From NCBI GenBank assembly GCA_002307135.1, contig DBTQ01000002.1, forward strand, positions 127,055-191,054: a stretch of 64,000 nt of DNA, written 5' to 3'. Numbering within the stretch: position 1 is the first letter of the stretch; each line of letters begins with the position of its first letter. Shown in pieces: positions 52,502-62,167 of the stretch. Below the pieces are notes generated by a model. The model was not told the origin of the DNA. It saw only the letters and a list, made by a program, of their open reading frames with translations, and ran no database searches. This DNA comes from Bacteroidetes bacterium UBA1312 (lineage in GTDB: Bacteria > Bacteroidota > Bacteroidia > Chitinophagales > Chitinophagaceae). Position numbers and translations under genes: made by a program.

Positions 52502-54235
52502 TTATTCTGTATAGTCAGGCTTAAAGCCACTTGTAATTTTACCTGGTTCTATGAATCTATATTTGTCGGCAGAGTAACTGCATGGTAGCGGGCATTCCCA
52601 ACACTTCCCGTATTGATTACTACTACCCTTATATATTTTTTGACCATCGATAATTAAGGATGTAGTATCAGGTTGTGGATATGCCGGTTGCTTCAGCAAT
52701 GCAAAATTTACTTCATTACTCTGAAGCTCAGGTTGAGATATTGCTTTACCTGAAAGTGACAAAATAGAGGATAATGTTATTGCAATGGGGAACAGCTTGG
52801 CAACCCAATTAGTAAATTTACCACCACAAAAACAGACGTATAAACGAGCCAGAACGATTGCAATAAAAGGTAAAATAATACCATTACCAAAACGAGGGTC
52901 TGGCGCATTATAAAACCAAAAAAGCAAACCAATAATTAGTCCGAAAAGAGTACGGTTTTCGGCATCCATTAATTGCTTTCTTTTGATTGATGAAAATAAT
53001 TGACGACCCCATTTAAATAAACAAAGCAACATACATAATCCAATTACAAAGATAACGGGCAAATAAGCTTTATTTAATTCAGGAAGTCGATGTAGCCATT
53101 GCTTAAAAAGTGCCAAATTGTAATGATACCCACCTTGGTAATAATTACTATAACCCAAAGCCCAGTTTTTAATAACTATTTTTTCTTCTATGGTATGTTG
53201 TAATGGTACCTTCCAAAATACATTGAAAATATCAACTGAATAAAATGGATAAATCAAATACCCCGAAATAATATAATTACGTATAAAATAAGGAGCAAAA
53301 ATTAGTACAGAAAATATGATAAGTGAAAGAATAATTTTATTCTTAAATAATTCCCGAAACAAAATGATGGTCAGTACGAAAATAACGGAGACACTTGCCA
53401 ATTTCAAAGTAATCGTACCGAATGTCAACCAAAAAATCATTAAAATAAAAAAGCTCCTGTCAGAAGCATTTAGTTCATTATTTTGACGAAGCACAGCATA
53501 TTGCCAGCATTCAAAAATAATCATCATTTGAATTATCGCAACAGGAAAATCAGGGCTGAAGCCTGTCATCCCTTTGTTAATTTGAGAAATGTATAGCAAG
53601 GCTATTACCGCAGCTATTTTAAATATTAGCGCTCTATTATTGTAATACAACCCATAAAAGTACACGAAGCCCATTAGGTACAAATAACCATTGATCGCGT
53701 GTTGCGTAGTGCCAAAAATATTGGCAAATCCATAAAAAGCATACAGAATATGATAGTGATAATTGAAACCAAACCGAGAATGTACATTGGCTAATCCTTT
53801 AATTACAGGGTATTGCTCCACCCATTTTATAAATGGTAAATGATATGCACCAGAATCAACACTTTGCACTTGTCCTGATGCTTTTATGAGCATAAAAAGC
53901 GTGAAAACAATAAAGAATATTTTATGAAGTATGCTTACTTCATGCCAAACTATTTTAAGTTTTTCAAAAAGTAAAAAAAAATCATTCCTATTGTACCAAG
54001 CTGAAATTCCAGTACCCAAAAAGACTATACCCTGAAGCACGATATTATTCATGGCCATAAACAATGAGCAATAACTCAAAAAAATAGTAAAGCTCACCAA
54101 ACCAATAACGGAAACTAGAGCAGTATTAAGAGCATACTTCGAAGCGGTTAATTTATTGAAAAAACGAAGAATAAATGAACCGAATGAATAGCTAGAGATA
54201 AATACGAAAATCCAAACACAGAATGTAATGAGCAT
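52502..54235 (-). CDS. Large glycan-locus membrane protein (LIC_10190-like)
   Basis: A 577-residue protein with about 12 membrane helices and a C-terminal periplasmic portion. The ATG at 54235 is chosen over the TTG at 54319 because it gives the typical hydrophobic N-terminus. The central DSGAYHLPFIKWVEQYPVIKG and FGFNYHYHILYAF segments match my memory of the LIC_10190 family of membrane proteins in surface-glycan loci. The topology recalls polyprenol-dependent GT-C transferases, but no function is assigned. It lies downstream of the second flippase gene, after a 309-bp gap. Confidence 0.65.
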   Translation of the reverse strand: MLITFCVWIFVFISSYSFGSFILRFFNKLTASKYALNTALVSVIGLVSFTIFLSYCSLFMAMNNIVLQGIVFLGTGISAWYNRNDFFLLFEKLKIVWHEVSILHKIFFIVFTLFMLIKASGQVQSVDSGAYHLPFIKWVEQYPVIKGLANVHSRFGFNYHYHILYAFYGFANIFGTTQHAINGYLYLMGFVYFYGLYYNNRALIFKIAAVIALLYISQINKGMTGFSPDFPVAIIQMMIIFECWQYAVLRQNNELNASDRSFFILMIFWLTFGTITLKLASVSVIFVLTIILFRELFKNKIILSLIIFSVLIFAPYFIRNYIISGYLIYPFYSVDIFNVFWKVPLQHTIEEKIVIKNWALGYSNYYQGGYHYNLALFKQWLHRLPELNKAYLPVIFVIGLCMLLCLFKWGRQLFSSIKRKQLMDAENRTLFGLIIGLLFWFYNAPDPRFGNGIILPFIAIVLARLYVCFCGGKFTNWVAKLFPIAITLSSILSLSGKAISQPELQSNEVNFALLKQPAYPQPDTTSLIIDGQKIYKGSSNQYGKCWECPLPCSYSADKYRFIEPGKITSGFKPDYTE

Positions 54236-54544
54236 AAATATTAAAATAAAAAGACGATAAATATCGAGTTTAAAATTGTATGCGAAAGTACATAATATCG
54301 CATTGGCTAAAAACAACAAAATTTTAATCGACTTTAATCAATTCTATGAGGGAAAAGCATTTACAAGTTGAGATGCAACAATCTACCGATTAGGATAAAC
54401 AAATGCTCTCAATAAATGATATTAGAATTGATTGAGATTGCAATAAGATTCCCTGTGAATAGGACACTTACTTCTATATATTAAAAGGAGAAAATAACGA
54501 GAGTCAGCCATGTGTAAAAATCAAATAAAATAACATTTATAAAA
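54236..54544. other. Intergenic region with no clear feature
   Basis: Contains TACTTTCG on the minus strand near 54289-54296, a near match to the promoter consensus and a plausible promoter for the 577-residue membrane protein. The open frame extending from TTG at 54319 overlaps this element. No gene or hairpin is seen. Confidence 0.5.
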
Positions 54545-56032
54545 CTAATACAATCGTTTGCTTTTTTTTATACTTAACCAATAGTCTTTCACATCTTTGG
54601 ACGGCCGCAACCAAAAAATTAGCATTATCATTACTATTGCGACAATAGGAGTTCTTATCAACCCATCTAAAAATGGGTTTGAAAATGCAGGCATCAGCCA
54701 TGAAATAAAATATCCAAGAATTCCTATGGGGAATATCCAAAAACCTTTCTTCTCGAAAGGGTACAGCCCAAATTTCTGTTTTAAAAAAATGGCTTTTATA
54801 ATATTAAATACAGCCAGCCCCATAGTAGATACCCATGCAGCACCATAAATTCCATATCGGGGTATGAAAATTCTATTGCACACTACGGCAATCAATATAT
54901 ATACCAATGATGCCCAAAATGTAAATTTATAATGAGGTGTAATACCGATAAATTCCTGATTGAGCCCTGTAGATACATCTATTAGACGACCTAAAAATAA
55001 AATCATAAATATTGATTCTAAAGATTCATAACCCTTAGGTAATAAGACAACAGCATTATGCATATTAGAAAGCATTAGCACGCCAACAAAAACAGTAGCC
55101 ACAAGAATATTGATGTTAGTTCGGTTAAAAAAATCAAACAGATGTTCTTTATGGCTATTAAGGAAAATTTGGTTTAGCTTTGGGAAGGCTGATGTCATCA
55201 TGGCCTTATAGGGTATGTTAACAAACCCAATAAGAAATAATGCAATACTATAAACTGCTAAATTACTCGAACCATCTTTACTCAATGGGGCAAGCATTAA
55301 TGCATCTATAAATCCAACAACATTAAGGGCTGCTCCTATAAGTGTATGATACCATGCATAATGAACAACATTCTTGATTTCAGACTTAGTAAAAACTGAA
55401 AAATTAAGCGACAGTTTAATATCTGTCTCTTTCGAAGCAATAACTACCAACGTTATGAGCGGTATAAAATAGCATAGTATGGTTCCAATTATAAAAAATT
55501 GAAAATCAATATAATTGAAACCAAATAATACAAGGAGAATAAGATTCGCTACTCTAAGAACTATTTCTCTCATAAAAGTCGCTAAAGCCACTTTCATTTT
55601 TGCTAACAAATATGATTCAAACAGTGTTATATAAGTATAGAGCAAGACAAGGAGCGGCAACCAATAAAAAAATTGGCGGATATAGGGCTGATCAATTAAT
55701 TGGTATTTAGAAATGATCCAGTTGTGAAAAAGAAAATAAGGGATACAAAAAATAATTCCTCCTAATAAAGGGACAAGTAGTGCAGCCCCCAATAATGTTC
55801 CTCTTTTGGCATCATTGCCTGTATATCGTTGTATATAGGTATGTACTATTGAATGTACTCCAAAAAGTAAAAGGCTTTGTAATACAGCTCCTTGATATAT
55901 TATATTTTTAGATATACCTATTTCTCTTTTAGGCATCACTTTTGTTTGCCAATAGGTAAAAATGATCCCAATAATGGCTCCTAAAAGGATAACAATTGAT
56001 GTTTTAACAGATTGACGAAATACTATACCCAT
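54545..56032 (-). CDS. Polysaccharide flippase (Wzx-like) 2
   Basis: A 495-residue membrane protein with about 14 helices. It opens VFRQSVKTSIVILLGAIIGI, then LQSLLLFGVHSIVHTYIQRYTGND, and has FPKLNQIF and late FIPRYGIYGAAWVSTMGLAVFNIIKA motifs typical of polysaccharide flippases. It is the second flippase in the window, so two distinct lipid-linked glycans may be exported. It is divergent from the plus-strand sugar-modification operon. Confidence 0.87.
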   Translation of the reverse strand: MGIVFRQSVKTSIVILLGAIIGIIFTYWQTKVMPKREIGISKNIIYQGAVLQSLLLFGVHSIVHTYIQRYTGNDAKRGTLLGAALLVPLLGGIIFCIPYFLFHNWIISKYQLIDQPYIRQFFYWLPLLVLLYTYITLFESYLLAKMKVALATFMREIVLRVANLILLVLFGFNYIDFQFFIIGTILCYFIPLITLVVIASKETDIKLSLNFSVFTKSEIKNVVHYAWYHTLIGAALNVVGFIDALMLAPLSKDGSSNLAVYSIALFLIGFVNIPYKAMMTSAFPKLNQIFLNSHKEHLFDFFNRTNINILVATVFVGVLMLSNMHNAVVLLPKGYESLESIFMILFLGRLIDVSTGLNQEFIGITPHYKFTFWASLVYILIAVVCNRIFIPRYGIYGAAWVSTMGLAVFNIIKAIFLKQKFGLYPFEKKGFWIFPIGILGYFISWLMPAFSNPFLDGLIRTPIVAIVMIMLIFWLRPSKDVKDYWLSIKKSKRLY

Positions 56033-56458
56033 TATTTTTATAAAGTGGTCTTTATTGAAAAAAGATTACCTTTGAGGTTTGTCATCGAAGAATCCTGAAA
56101 ATCTATTTGTCACAAATAATTAGCATGTTTTGAGTAATGCCAAAGTTAGCTAAATGAATTTGATTTGACAATTGAGCAGGAATATGATGATCGTGAAAGT
56201 AGAATGCGAAATTAGCTGTATTTTGAGAATTATTAGCAACGAATTCATGCAAAGCATTATATTTTGAATATGAGCAGAAAAACATTAACGTAAATCGATT
56301 TGTAATGCAATGTCCGAAAATGTGTAGTTTCTTTCATTTGAAAATGAAATGACTCAATATATTTAAAAAAACATAAAACCAAGCAGATTATTAAAACATA
56401 GCGATGTGCTATAATAAGTTCATACTTTCATCCATTAAAACTAGAACAATATTTCACT
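56033..56458. other. Divergent intergenic region with an orphan promoter
   Basis: A plus-strand TACCTTTG at 56067-56074 matches the promoter consensus but no good gene follows it before 56459. A minus-strand open frame of 60 codons (56103-56285; it includes FYFHDHHIPAQLSNQIH) looks protein-like but has no recognised family and could be a gene remnant. TACTTTCA near 56428 is a weaker promoter candidate for the 56459 gene. Confidence 0.45.
56067..56074 (+). promoter_or_regulatory. Orphan TAnnTTTG promoter element
   Basis: TACCTTTG on the plus strand, 385 nt before the next plus-strand gene. It may drive a long leader or a small RNA. Confidence 0.4.
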
Positions 56459-56896
56459 ATGTCTGAAACATTAGGTATGCTTTGCGATAAATTAACAATC
56501 GTGAAGTTAAAAGAATTCCATACGGAAGATGAAATAAAATTGAATAGTCTTAAGCAACAGGCCAACCAACTACAAGAAGAAATAGACGGCTATTTGCATG
56601 ATGCTTTAACAGGAAATATTCCGGTTGCGAAACTCACATTCGCGTCCAATAAAGTTTATAAAAAAGAAGGGAATGAAGTTGCAGAAGTTAAAGGTGAAGT
56701 AGGTAAATTATTCTCACAACTGGCTGACGTTAACTGTAGGCTTTGGCATGAGGTTGAGAAAGGGTATGACATTGAAAATATTCCTGTTCCTGAAAAAGAC
56801 AGTTTAGTTAAAATGCTCGCTGTTTTAAATTTAGAGCGAAATCAATGCATTGATGCGATTGATTTAAAGTTTCAAGAACTAATTTCTAATAAATAA
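56459..56896 (+). CDS. Small coiled-coil-like protein of glycan loci (DUF4254/DUF6165-like)
   Basis: A 145-residue helical protein. It opens SETLGMLCDKLTIVKLKEFHTEDE, has LADVNCRLWHEVEKGYD and ends LERNQCIDAIDLKFQELI. The LWH and ERNQ-xxIDxID features recall small uncharacterised proteins (DUF4254, DUF6165) that sit next to glycosyltransferase genes. It is first in the plus-strand operon that includes the C-methyltransferase 10 bp downstream. Function unknown. Confidence 0.5.
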   Translation: MSETLGMLCDKLTIVKLKEFHTEDEIKLNSLKQQANQLQEEIDGYLHDALTGNIPVAKLTFASNKVYKKEGNEVAEVKGEVGKLFSQLADVNCRLWHEVEKGYDIENIPVPEKDSLVKMLAVLNLERNQCIDAIDLKFQELISNK

Positions 56897-56906
56897 TCTC
56901 TAATGT

Positions 56907-58163
56907 ATGCATATTCGTAAAAGAACTACTTGTCGTGTTTGCGGTTCAAACTCGCTAACACCAGTTATAAATCTAGGACCACAATATTTACAAGGTTCTT
57001 TTGTTAAGCCAGGCAAAGAGATGCCATCATATCGTAAAATTAACTGTTCTTTAGTTCGCTGTAACCCACAAATAGATGAAAATGCATGTGGCTTATTACA
57101 AATGGAACACAGTGTTCCTCCAGAAATTTTATATGCTGCCTATTGGTATCGCAGTGGTACAAATAGTACTATGCGCAACCATTTAAAAGAGATTGTAGAT
57201 AGTACTTTAGATTTGATAAAGAAAGATGATTGTACTGTTTTAGATATTGGTTGTAATGACGGCACTTTGCTTGATTATTATCCAAAAACTTTTAAGAAAT
57301 TCGGTTGTGATCCAAGCGATGTCGCTCAAGAAGTAAAAAATGCATTTGTTGTACAAGATATTTTTCCTTCCGCAGAATTGTCAACAGCAATTGGTGATAC
57401 CAAATTAGATATTATCACTTCAATTGCCATGTTTTATGATTTAGAAAGTCCAGTAGAATTTGTAAAAAATATTAAACGATTTTTATCGCCTGAAGGTATA
57501 TGGGTTTTTGAAATGAGCTATATGCCTCATATGTTAGCGCTTGATAGCTATGATACTATTTGCCATGAACATTTAGAATTTTATAGCCTTGCAGTCTTAG
57601 AGAAAATTGCAAGCATGGCTGATATGAAAATTTTTAAAATTTCTTTTAATGATATTAATGGCGGTAGTATTCGTTGTTATGCCACACATAAAGAAAGTAG
57701 CCTCTATTACAACAAAGAGAACTACAAGTTGATGAATGATATCAGACAAAAAGAATTTGATCTAGAATTAGATACTGATAAACCTTATGTTGCTTTTCAA
57801 TATAGAATAGAGAAAGTGAAGCATGAATTGCATGACTTGCTCGTACAACTTAAAAACGAAGGCAAGAAAGTACACGTTTATGGCGCATCTACAAAAGGGA
57901 ATACAATCCTACAATGGTGCGATATTAATAGCATGTTGGTTGAATACGCTGCGGAACGTAACCCAGATAAATATGGCGCTTATACTTTAGGAACAAATAT
58001 TCCAATAATAAGTGAAGCAGAAAGTCGAGCCATGAACCCTGATTATTATTTGGTACTCCCTTGGCATTTTAAAACAGAATTTATTGAACGAGAACAAGTT
58101 GCTTTGGAAAATGGTACTGGTTTTATTTTCCCCATACCTAAAATAGACATTTTTAAAAAATAA
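56907..58163 (+). CDS. Sugar C-methyltransferase family protein
   Basis: A 418-residue protein with the three-part plan of NDP-sugar C-methyltransferases: a zinc-binding N-terminal domain (CRVCGS, then Cys-X8-Cys in CNPQIDENAC, then GLLQMEHSVPPE, YWYRSGTNSTMRNHLKEIV), a SAM-binding domain (VLDIGCNDGTLLDYYP) and a C-terminal domain (KKVHVYGASTKGNTILQWC). The usual second CXXC is expanded to CX8C. It likely methylates a deoxysugar carbon for the glycan. Confidence 0.85.
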   Translation: MHIRKRTTCRVCGSNSLTPVINLGPQYLQGSFVKPGKEMPSYRKINCSLVRCNPQIDENACGLLQMEHSVPPEILYAAYWYRSGTNSTMRNHLKEIVDSTLDLIKKDDCTVLDIGCNDGTLLDYYPKTFKKFGCDPSDVAQEVKNAFVVQDIFPSAELSTAIGDTKLDIITSIAMFYDLESPVEFVKNIKRFLSPEGIWVFEMSYMPHMLALDSYDTICHEHLEFYSLAVLEKIASMADMKIFKISFNDINGGSIRCYATHKESSLYYNKENYKLMNDIRQKEFDLELDTDKPYVAFQYRIEKVKHELHDLLVQLKNEGKKVHVYGASTKGNTILQWCDINSMLVEYAAERNPDKYGAYTLGTNIPIISEAESRAMNPDYYLVLPWHFKTEFIEREQVALENGTGFIFPIPKIDIFKK

Positions 58164-58172
58164 TGATATATA

Positions 58173-58874
58173 ATGCAAAACAGAATTGCAAGAATTGTTT
58201 CTAAAGTAAAATCATTTCCATGGATACTAAAAGGTTATGCACGCCCTAGCTATTCGCAAGTAGGAGAAGATAGAATACTCCATTATTATTTTAATTCTAT
58301 CGGTATTGACCAACCAAGCTATTTAGATGTCGGTACTAACCACCCAATACACGGAAGCAATACTTATTTTTTTTACTTGAAAGGAAGCTCCGGTGTTTGC
58401 ATAGAACCACACCCAGACATCTATAAGCAAATCAAATCTAAAAGGCCTAGAGATATCTCTGTAAATACAGGTATTGGCATATCTAATACTGCGGAAGCAG
58501 ATTATTTCATTTTTCCGAAAAAACAAAGCGGTTGGAATACTTTTAGTAAAGAAGAGGTTGACTATAGAAAAGCAAATAACCAACCTTATGAAAGGGTTAT
58601 TAAAATGCCTTTGAAAAATATAAATGACGTAATAGCAACTTATTGTAAAACCACACCCGATTTTATTAGCATTGATGTGGAAGGACTAGATTTCGATATT
58701 ATTAAGACTTTGAATTTTGAAAAATATACCCCAAAGGCTTTAGTAATAGAAACATTAAGAATGGGTGAAACTCAAGGAAGTTACAAAAGGACAGATATTT
58801 CAGAGTTCCTAAAAAATAAAGGCTACATTGTATATGCCGATACCTATGTCAATACAATTTTTATTCAATCATAG
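58173..58874 (+). CDS. FkbM family methyltransferase
   Basis: A 233-residue SAM-dependent methyltransferase. Motif I reads YLDVGTNHPIHGSNTYFFY, followed by VCIEPHPDIYKQIK and the FISIDVEGLDFDIIKTL motif that is typical of FkbM enzymes, with VIETLRMG after it. It is 9 bp after the C-methyltransferase gene and probably O-methylates a sugar of the same glycan. Confidence 0.88.
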   Translation: MQNRIARIVSKVKSFPWILKGYARPSYSQVGEDRILHYYFNSIGIDQPSYLDVGTNHPIHGSNTYFFYLKGSSGVCIEPHPDIYKQIKSKRPRDISVNTGIGISNTAEADYFIFPKKQSGWNTFSKEEVDYRKANNQPYERVIKMPLKNINDVIATYCKTTPDFISIDVEGLDFDIIKTLNFEKYTPKALVIETLRMGETQGSYKRTDISEFLKNKGYIVYADTYVNTIFIQS

Positions 58875-59735
58875 ATGAAAGCTGTTATTTTTGGAATAAA
58901 TGGTCAAGACGGATTTTATTTGAACCGTCTTTTGACAAAAAAGAATATAGAAATTATTGGAATAGGGCGAAAAGACGCTATTTTAATTAATGATTTTATA
59001 TCTGTTGCAGATTTAATTAAAAGAGAGCAACCTGACTATATTTTTCATTTAGCAGCAAAATCTACAACCCAACATGCTGCTTTATTTGAAAATCATGAAA
59101 CTATTTCTACCGGAACATTAAATATTCTGGAAGCAGTTTATAGACACTCGCCCCATACAAGAGTGTTTATCAGTGGGAGTGGATTACAATTTAAAAATGA
59201 AAATAAACCTATTAAAGAAACAGACGAATTTGAGGGTCGAGATGTTTATTCAATAGCTAGGATTCAATCTGTATATGCAGCACGATATTACCGATCTCTT
59301 GGCATAAAGGTATATGTCGGCTATTTTTTCAATCATGACAGCCCATTAAGAAACGAACAGCATTTGACAAAGAAAATTTCAGAATCCGCTAAACGTATTG
59401 CAAAAGGAATTGATGAACAACTGATAATAGGAGATATAAATGTAATCAAAGAATATACTTTTGCTGGTGATATTGTTGCAGGAGTTTTACAATTAATATA
59501 TCAGGAGGATATATTTGAAGCAAATATATCCTCTGGATTAGGGTATTCCATAAAAAATTGGCTCGACGAATGTTTTTCTTTAGTTGGACTTAATTGGGAA
59601 AAGTATGTAGGAAATAACCCCAATTATATGTCACCCTATCAAAAATTGGTTTCAGATCCAACAATTATTAAATCAATTGGCTGGCAGCCATTTATCTCTT
59701 TCAAAGAATTGGCAAAAATGATGATGAATGAATAA
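58875..59735 (+). CDS. SDR-type nucleotide-sugar dehydratase/epimerase (GDP-mannose dehydratase-like) with YxxxR
   Basis: A 286-residue extended SDR. It opens AVIFGINGQDGFYLNRLL (NAD(P)-binding Gly motif) and has FHLAAKSTTQHAALF, SGSGLQF and YVGYFFNHDSPLR, which resemble GDP-mannose 4,6-dehydratases. The active-site motif reads YSIAR (Tyr125, Arg129), with Arg in place of the Lys of the usual YxxxK. It starts 1 bp after the FkbM gene and overlaps the GT9-like gene by 8 bp. The product sugar is unknown. Confidence 0.82.
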   Translation: MKAVIFGINGQDGFYLNRLLTKKNIEIIGIGRKDAILINDFISVADLIKREQPDYIFHLAAKSTTQHAALFENHETISTGTLNILEAVYRHSPHTRVFISGSGLQFKNENKPIKETDEFEGRDVYSIARIQSVYAARYYRSLGIKVYVGYFFNHDSPLRNEQHLTKKISESAKRIAKGIDEQLIIGDINVIKEYTFAGDIVAGVLQLIYQEDIFEANISSGLGYSIKNWLDECFSLVGLNWEKYVGNNPNYMSPYQKLVSDPTIIKSIGWQPFISFKELAKMMMNE

Positions 59736-60855
59736 AAAGAAAATATTACTAGTTCAACTTTACTCTAATGGAGATTGTTTGTATGTAACTGCAATCGCAA
59801 AACAAATAAAAAAAGATTTTCCAGATTGTATTCTGACTTGGGCAATCGCCGACTATTGTAAATCTATCCTAGAACATAATACTTATGTAGATAATGTTTG
59901 GGCGGTTAGTGGTTTAAGAAAAAAAGACATCAAGGCATTTCGAAAATTTAAAAAAGAGGTAAATACACAAAAAAGAAACGGCGTTTGGGACGAAGTTTAT
60001 TTTATTCAAACAATTGATAGTAATCAGGCTTATTATGACGGATATATAAGAAGTTCACTATTCAATGCTTATCCACGGCCTATTGATGTAGACATTACTC
60101 CTGAGCTAAAACTTTCTGAAGTAGAAAAAAAGAATGCGGAGTATTTTGTTGATACAAACCTAATCAAACGCTTTCAACACAGAATCCTGTTTGAGTTTGC
60201 TCCACAAAGCGGTCAATCTAATATAACCTTAGATTTTGCAATTGCTATTGCGGAGAATATTGTAAAAAATAGCGATTCATGTGTAATCATGTCTTCAGCA
60301 CATAAAATTGTACATGCCAATTCTTCTATAATAGACGGAAGTACGCTTAACCTGAGAGAAACGGCGGCCTTAACACATCATTGTACATTATTACTCGGCA
60401 CTTCTTCAGGAATAACCTGGATATCTACATCCAGCGGCGCTAAATTGTTACCAATGATACAACTTATCCATCATAATACTTATGGGTCAAATTTTGTATC
60501 AAGGGATTTTGAAAAATTCAATATTTCAAGAACTAATCTAATCGAAATACATGACAATAAAATGGACAATATATCTGATTGTGTTTTATTCGCTCTAAAT
60601 AATTTCAAGGATGCAAAAAATAAATACAATCAAATTCCTGAGTTTAACTTTAAAACAACAAGAAAAATAACATATAATTTATTGTGTTATTTTCAATTTA
60701 AAGCTATTATAAAGCATATAAAAATAAATACTGCTGAATATGGTATTAAGTGGTCATTTTTACGGGAAGTAGCTATTGGGTTTGTAACATTTCCATTTAT
60801 ACTAATAAAAAATGCATACAATAAGACTATAAAAGGAAATAATAATTATGCTTGA
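59728..60855 (+). CDS. GT9 (heptosyltransferase-like) glycosyltransferase
   Basis: A 375-residue protein that opens KKILLVQLYSNGDCLYVTAIAKQIKKDFPDC, a GT9-type N-terminus, and has TAALTHHCTLLLGTSSGITWIS, the donor-site region (GTSSG rather than the usual GxDTGxxH). The last 100 residues contain a hydrophobic stretch (FVTFPFILIKNAY). It ends the plus-strand operon and overlaps the SDR gene by 8 bp. It may transfer a sugar in the second glycan. Confidence 0.72.
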   Translation: MNKKKILLVQLYSNGDCLYVTAIAKQIKKDFPDCILTWAIADYCKSILEHNTYVDNVWAVSGLRKKDIKAFRKFKKEVNTQKRNGVWDEVYFIQTIDSNQAYYDGYIRSSLFNAYPRPIDVDITPELKLSEVEKKNAEYFVDTNLIKRFQHRILFEFAPQSGQSNITLDFAIAIAENIVKNSDSCVIMSSAHKIVHANSSIIDGSTLNLRETAALTHHCTLLLGTSSGITWISTSSGAKLLPMIQLIHHNTYGSNFVSRDFEKFNISRTNLIEIHDNKMDNISDCVLFALNNFKDAKNKYNQIPEFNFKTTRKITYNLLCYFQFKAIIKHIKINTAEYGIKWSFLREVAIGFVTFPFILIKNAYNKTIKGNNNYA

Positions 60856-60976
60856 AACACTTGATCAGTTATATACCTAAACAAATTGTACGCACACCTA
60901 AAAGGTAATCAACTTAGAATTAGTCAAAAGTATTAATCTGATTATAACTTAGCCGCCTTTGCAGAGACTTAGAATA

Positions 60977-62167
60977 CTATTTATTTTCATCGTTGGTGAA
61001 AATAAATCTATATCGTTCTTCAAATTTACTCTTAAGAAAACGGTCTCGGGCAAATAAATATGCTCTATTTCCAATCTCTTCCAATTGCTTCCTATCCGAA
61101 TTCATTTCATAAATCAACTTAACAGCTTCATCGACGATCTTTTCTTCGTCATTCACTTCTTTAATAAGCAGACCAGTATCATGATGAACAACATAATCAG
61201 GAATACCATCAACTGCAGTTGACAACACAACTTTACCTCTTGCCATCATATCCATAACGACTATAGGCAAGCCTTCAAACGCAGAAGTAAGAATGAGTAT
61301 ATCTGACTGATTGTATATATCATACAAGAGGTTTTTATCACTTATATTTTCATAAACTTTTGCATGTTTCAATACAAATTCAGACAACAAATTTGTTACA
61401 TCTCCAACAAACGTAAAATGAATATCCCCTGTATGCTTAATTATTTTCTCGGCAACCTGACTTATTAGATATACTCTTTTTTGAGGGGAACCTCTGCCAA
61501 CAAATAAAATTCTTAAATCCTGGTGTACTTCGCTTTTATATTCCGGAATATCTACCCAATTATCAATAAATATAAGTTTCTTTAAGTACTCTTTTGGGAC
61601 ATTGTTTTTAAGATACTGAGTTTCAATATCGCGTTTTAGCTTTGGAGTACTTGTGATGCGAGTATCAATATATTTTACAAATGCCTGATTATAATTGAGC
61701 CATGTATTCAAGTGAGACAATTCTATTGTTCTGGCACTCTTTTTTAAGTATGGTATTACTTTATAAAAGTAAATAGACTCACCTCCAAAAACGATTGGAT
61801 CATCAGCATTATTTATCCATGTACTTAGGATGCCTCGGTATATAATATTGATAAAATAGAGCCATTTATTGTCAATTCTGTTTCTTAAATCAATTATGTT
61901 AGCATTTGGTAAATCAAAATGTTTGGCAAATGCGTTATTATTATATTTTTTGGAGAAAATGACCGCAGGTTTAGATGAAATAAAAAGCTCAAGAATATCT
62001 GCATTGACCTTCGTCGCACCTCCTATCCCATCAGAAGGAAAAAACAAAAATATTGGATTCTTTTTCTTCAAAGGAAATATCAAACCCAACAACTTTCCGA
62101 AAAATACAAACGGAGCGACAAGTATAAATTCTATATCTCTTTTTAAGCAAGCTTGTTTATAATTCAT
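60977..62167 (-). CDS. GT4 family glycosyltransferase
   Basis: A 396-residue GT-B enzyme with a hydrophobic N-terminal patch (IEFILVAPFVFFGKLLGLIF). The donor domain has LRILFVGRGSPQKRVYLIS and SAFEGLPIVVMDMMARGKVVLS, where the second Glu of the EX7E motif is Asp. GATK-like GIGGATKVNADI near residue 48 is the acceptor loop. It overlaps the preceding SDR gene by 4 bp (ATGA). Confidence 0.85.
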   Translation of the reverse strand: MNYKQACLKRDIEFILVAPFVFFGKLLGLIFPLKKKNPIFLFFPSDGIGGATKVNADILELFISSKPAVIFSKKYNNNAFAKHFDLPNANIIDLRNRIDNKWLYFINIIYRGILSTWINNADDPIVFGGESIYFYKVIPYLKKSARTIELSHLNTWLNYNQAFVKYIDTRITSTPKLKRDIETQYLKNNVPKEYLKKLIFIDNWVDIPEYKSEVHQDLRILFVGRGSPQKRVYLISQVAEKIIKHTGDIHFTFVGDVTNLLSEFVLKHAKVYENISDKNLLYDIYNQSDILILTSAFEGLPIVVMDMMARGKVVLSTAVDGIPDYVVHHDTGLLIKEVNDEEKIVDEAVKLIYEMNSDRKQLEEIGNRAYLFARDRFLKSKFEERYRFIFTNDENK

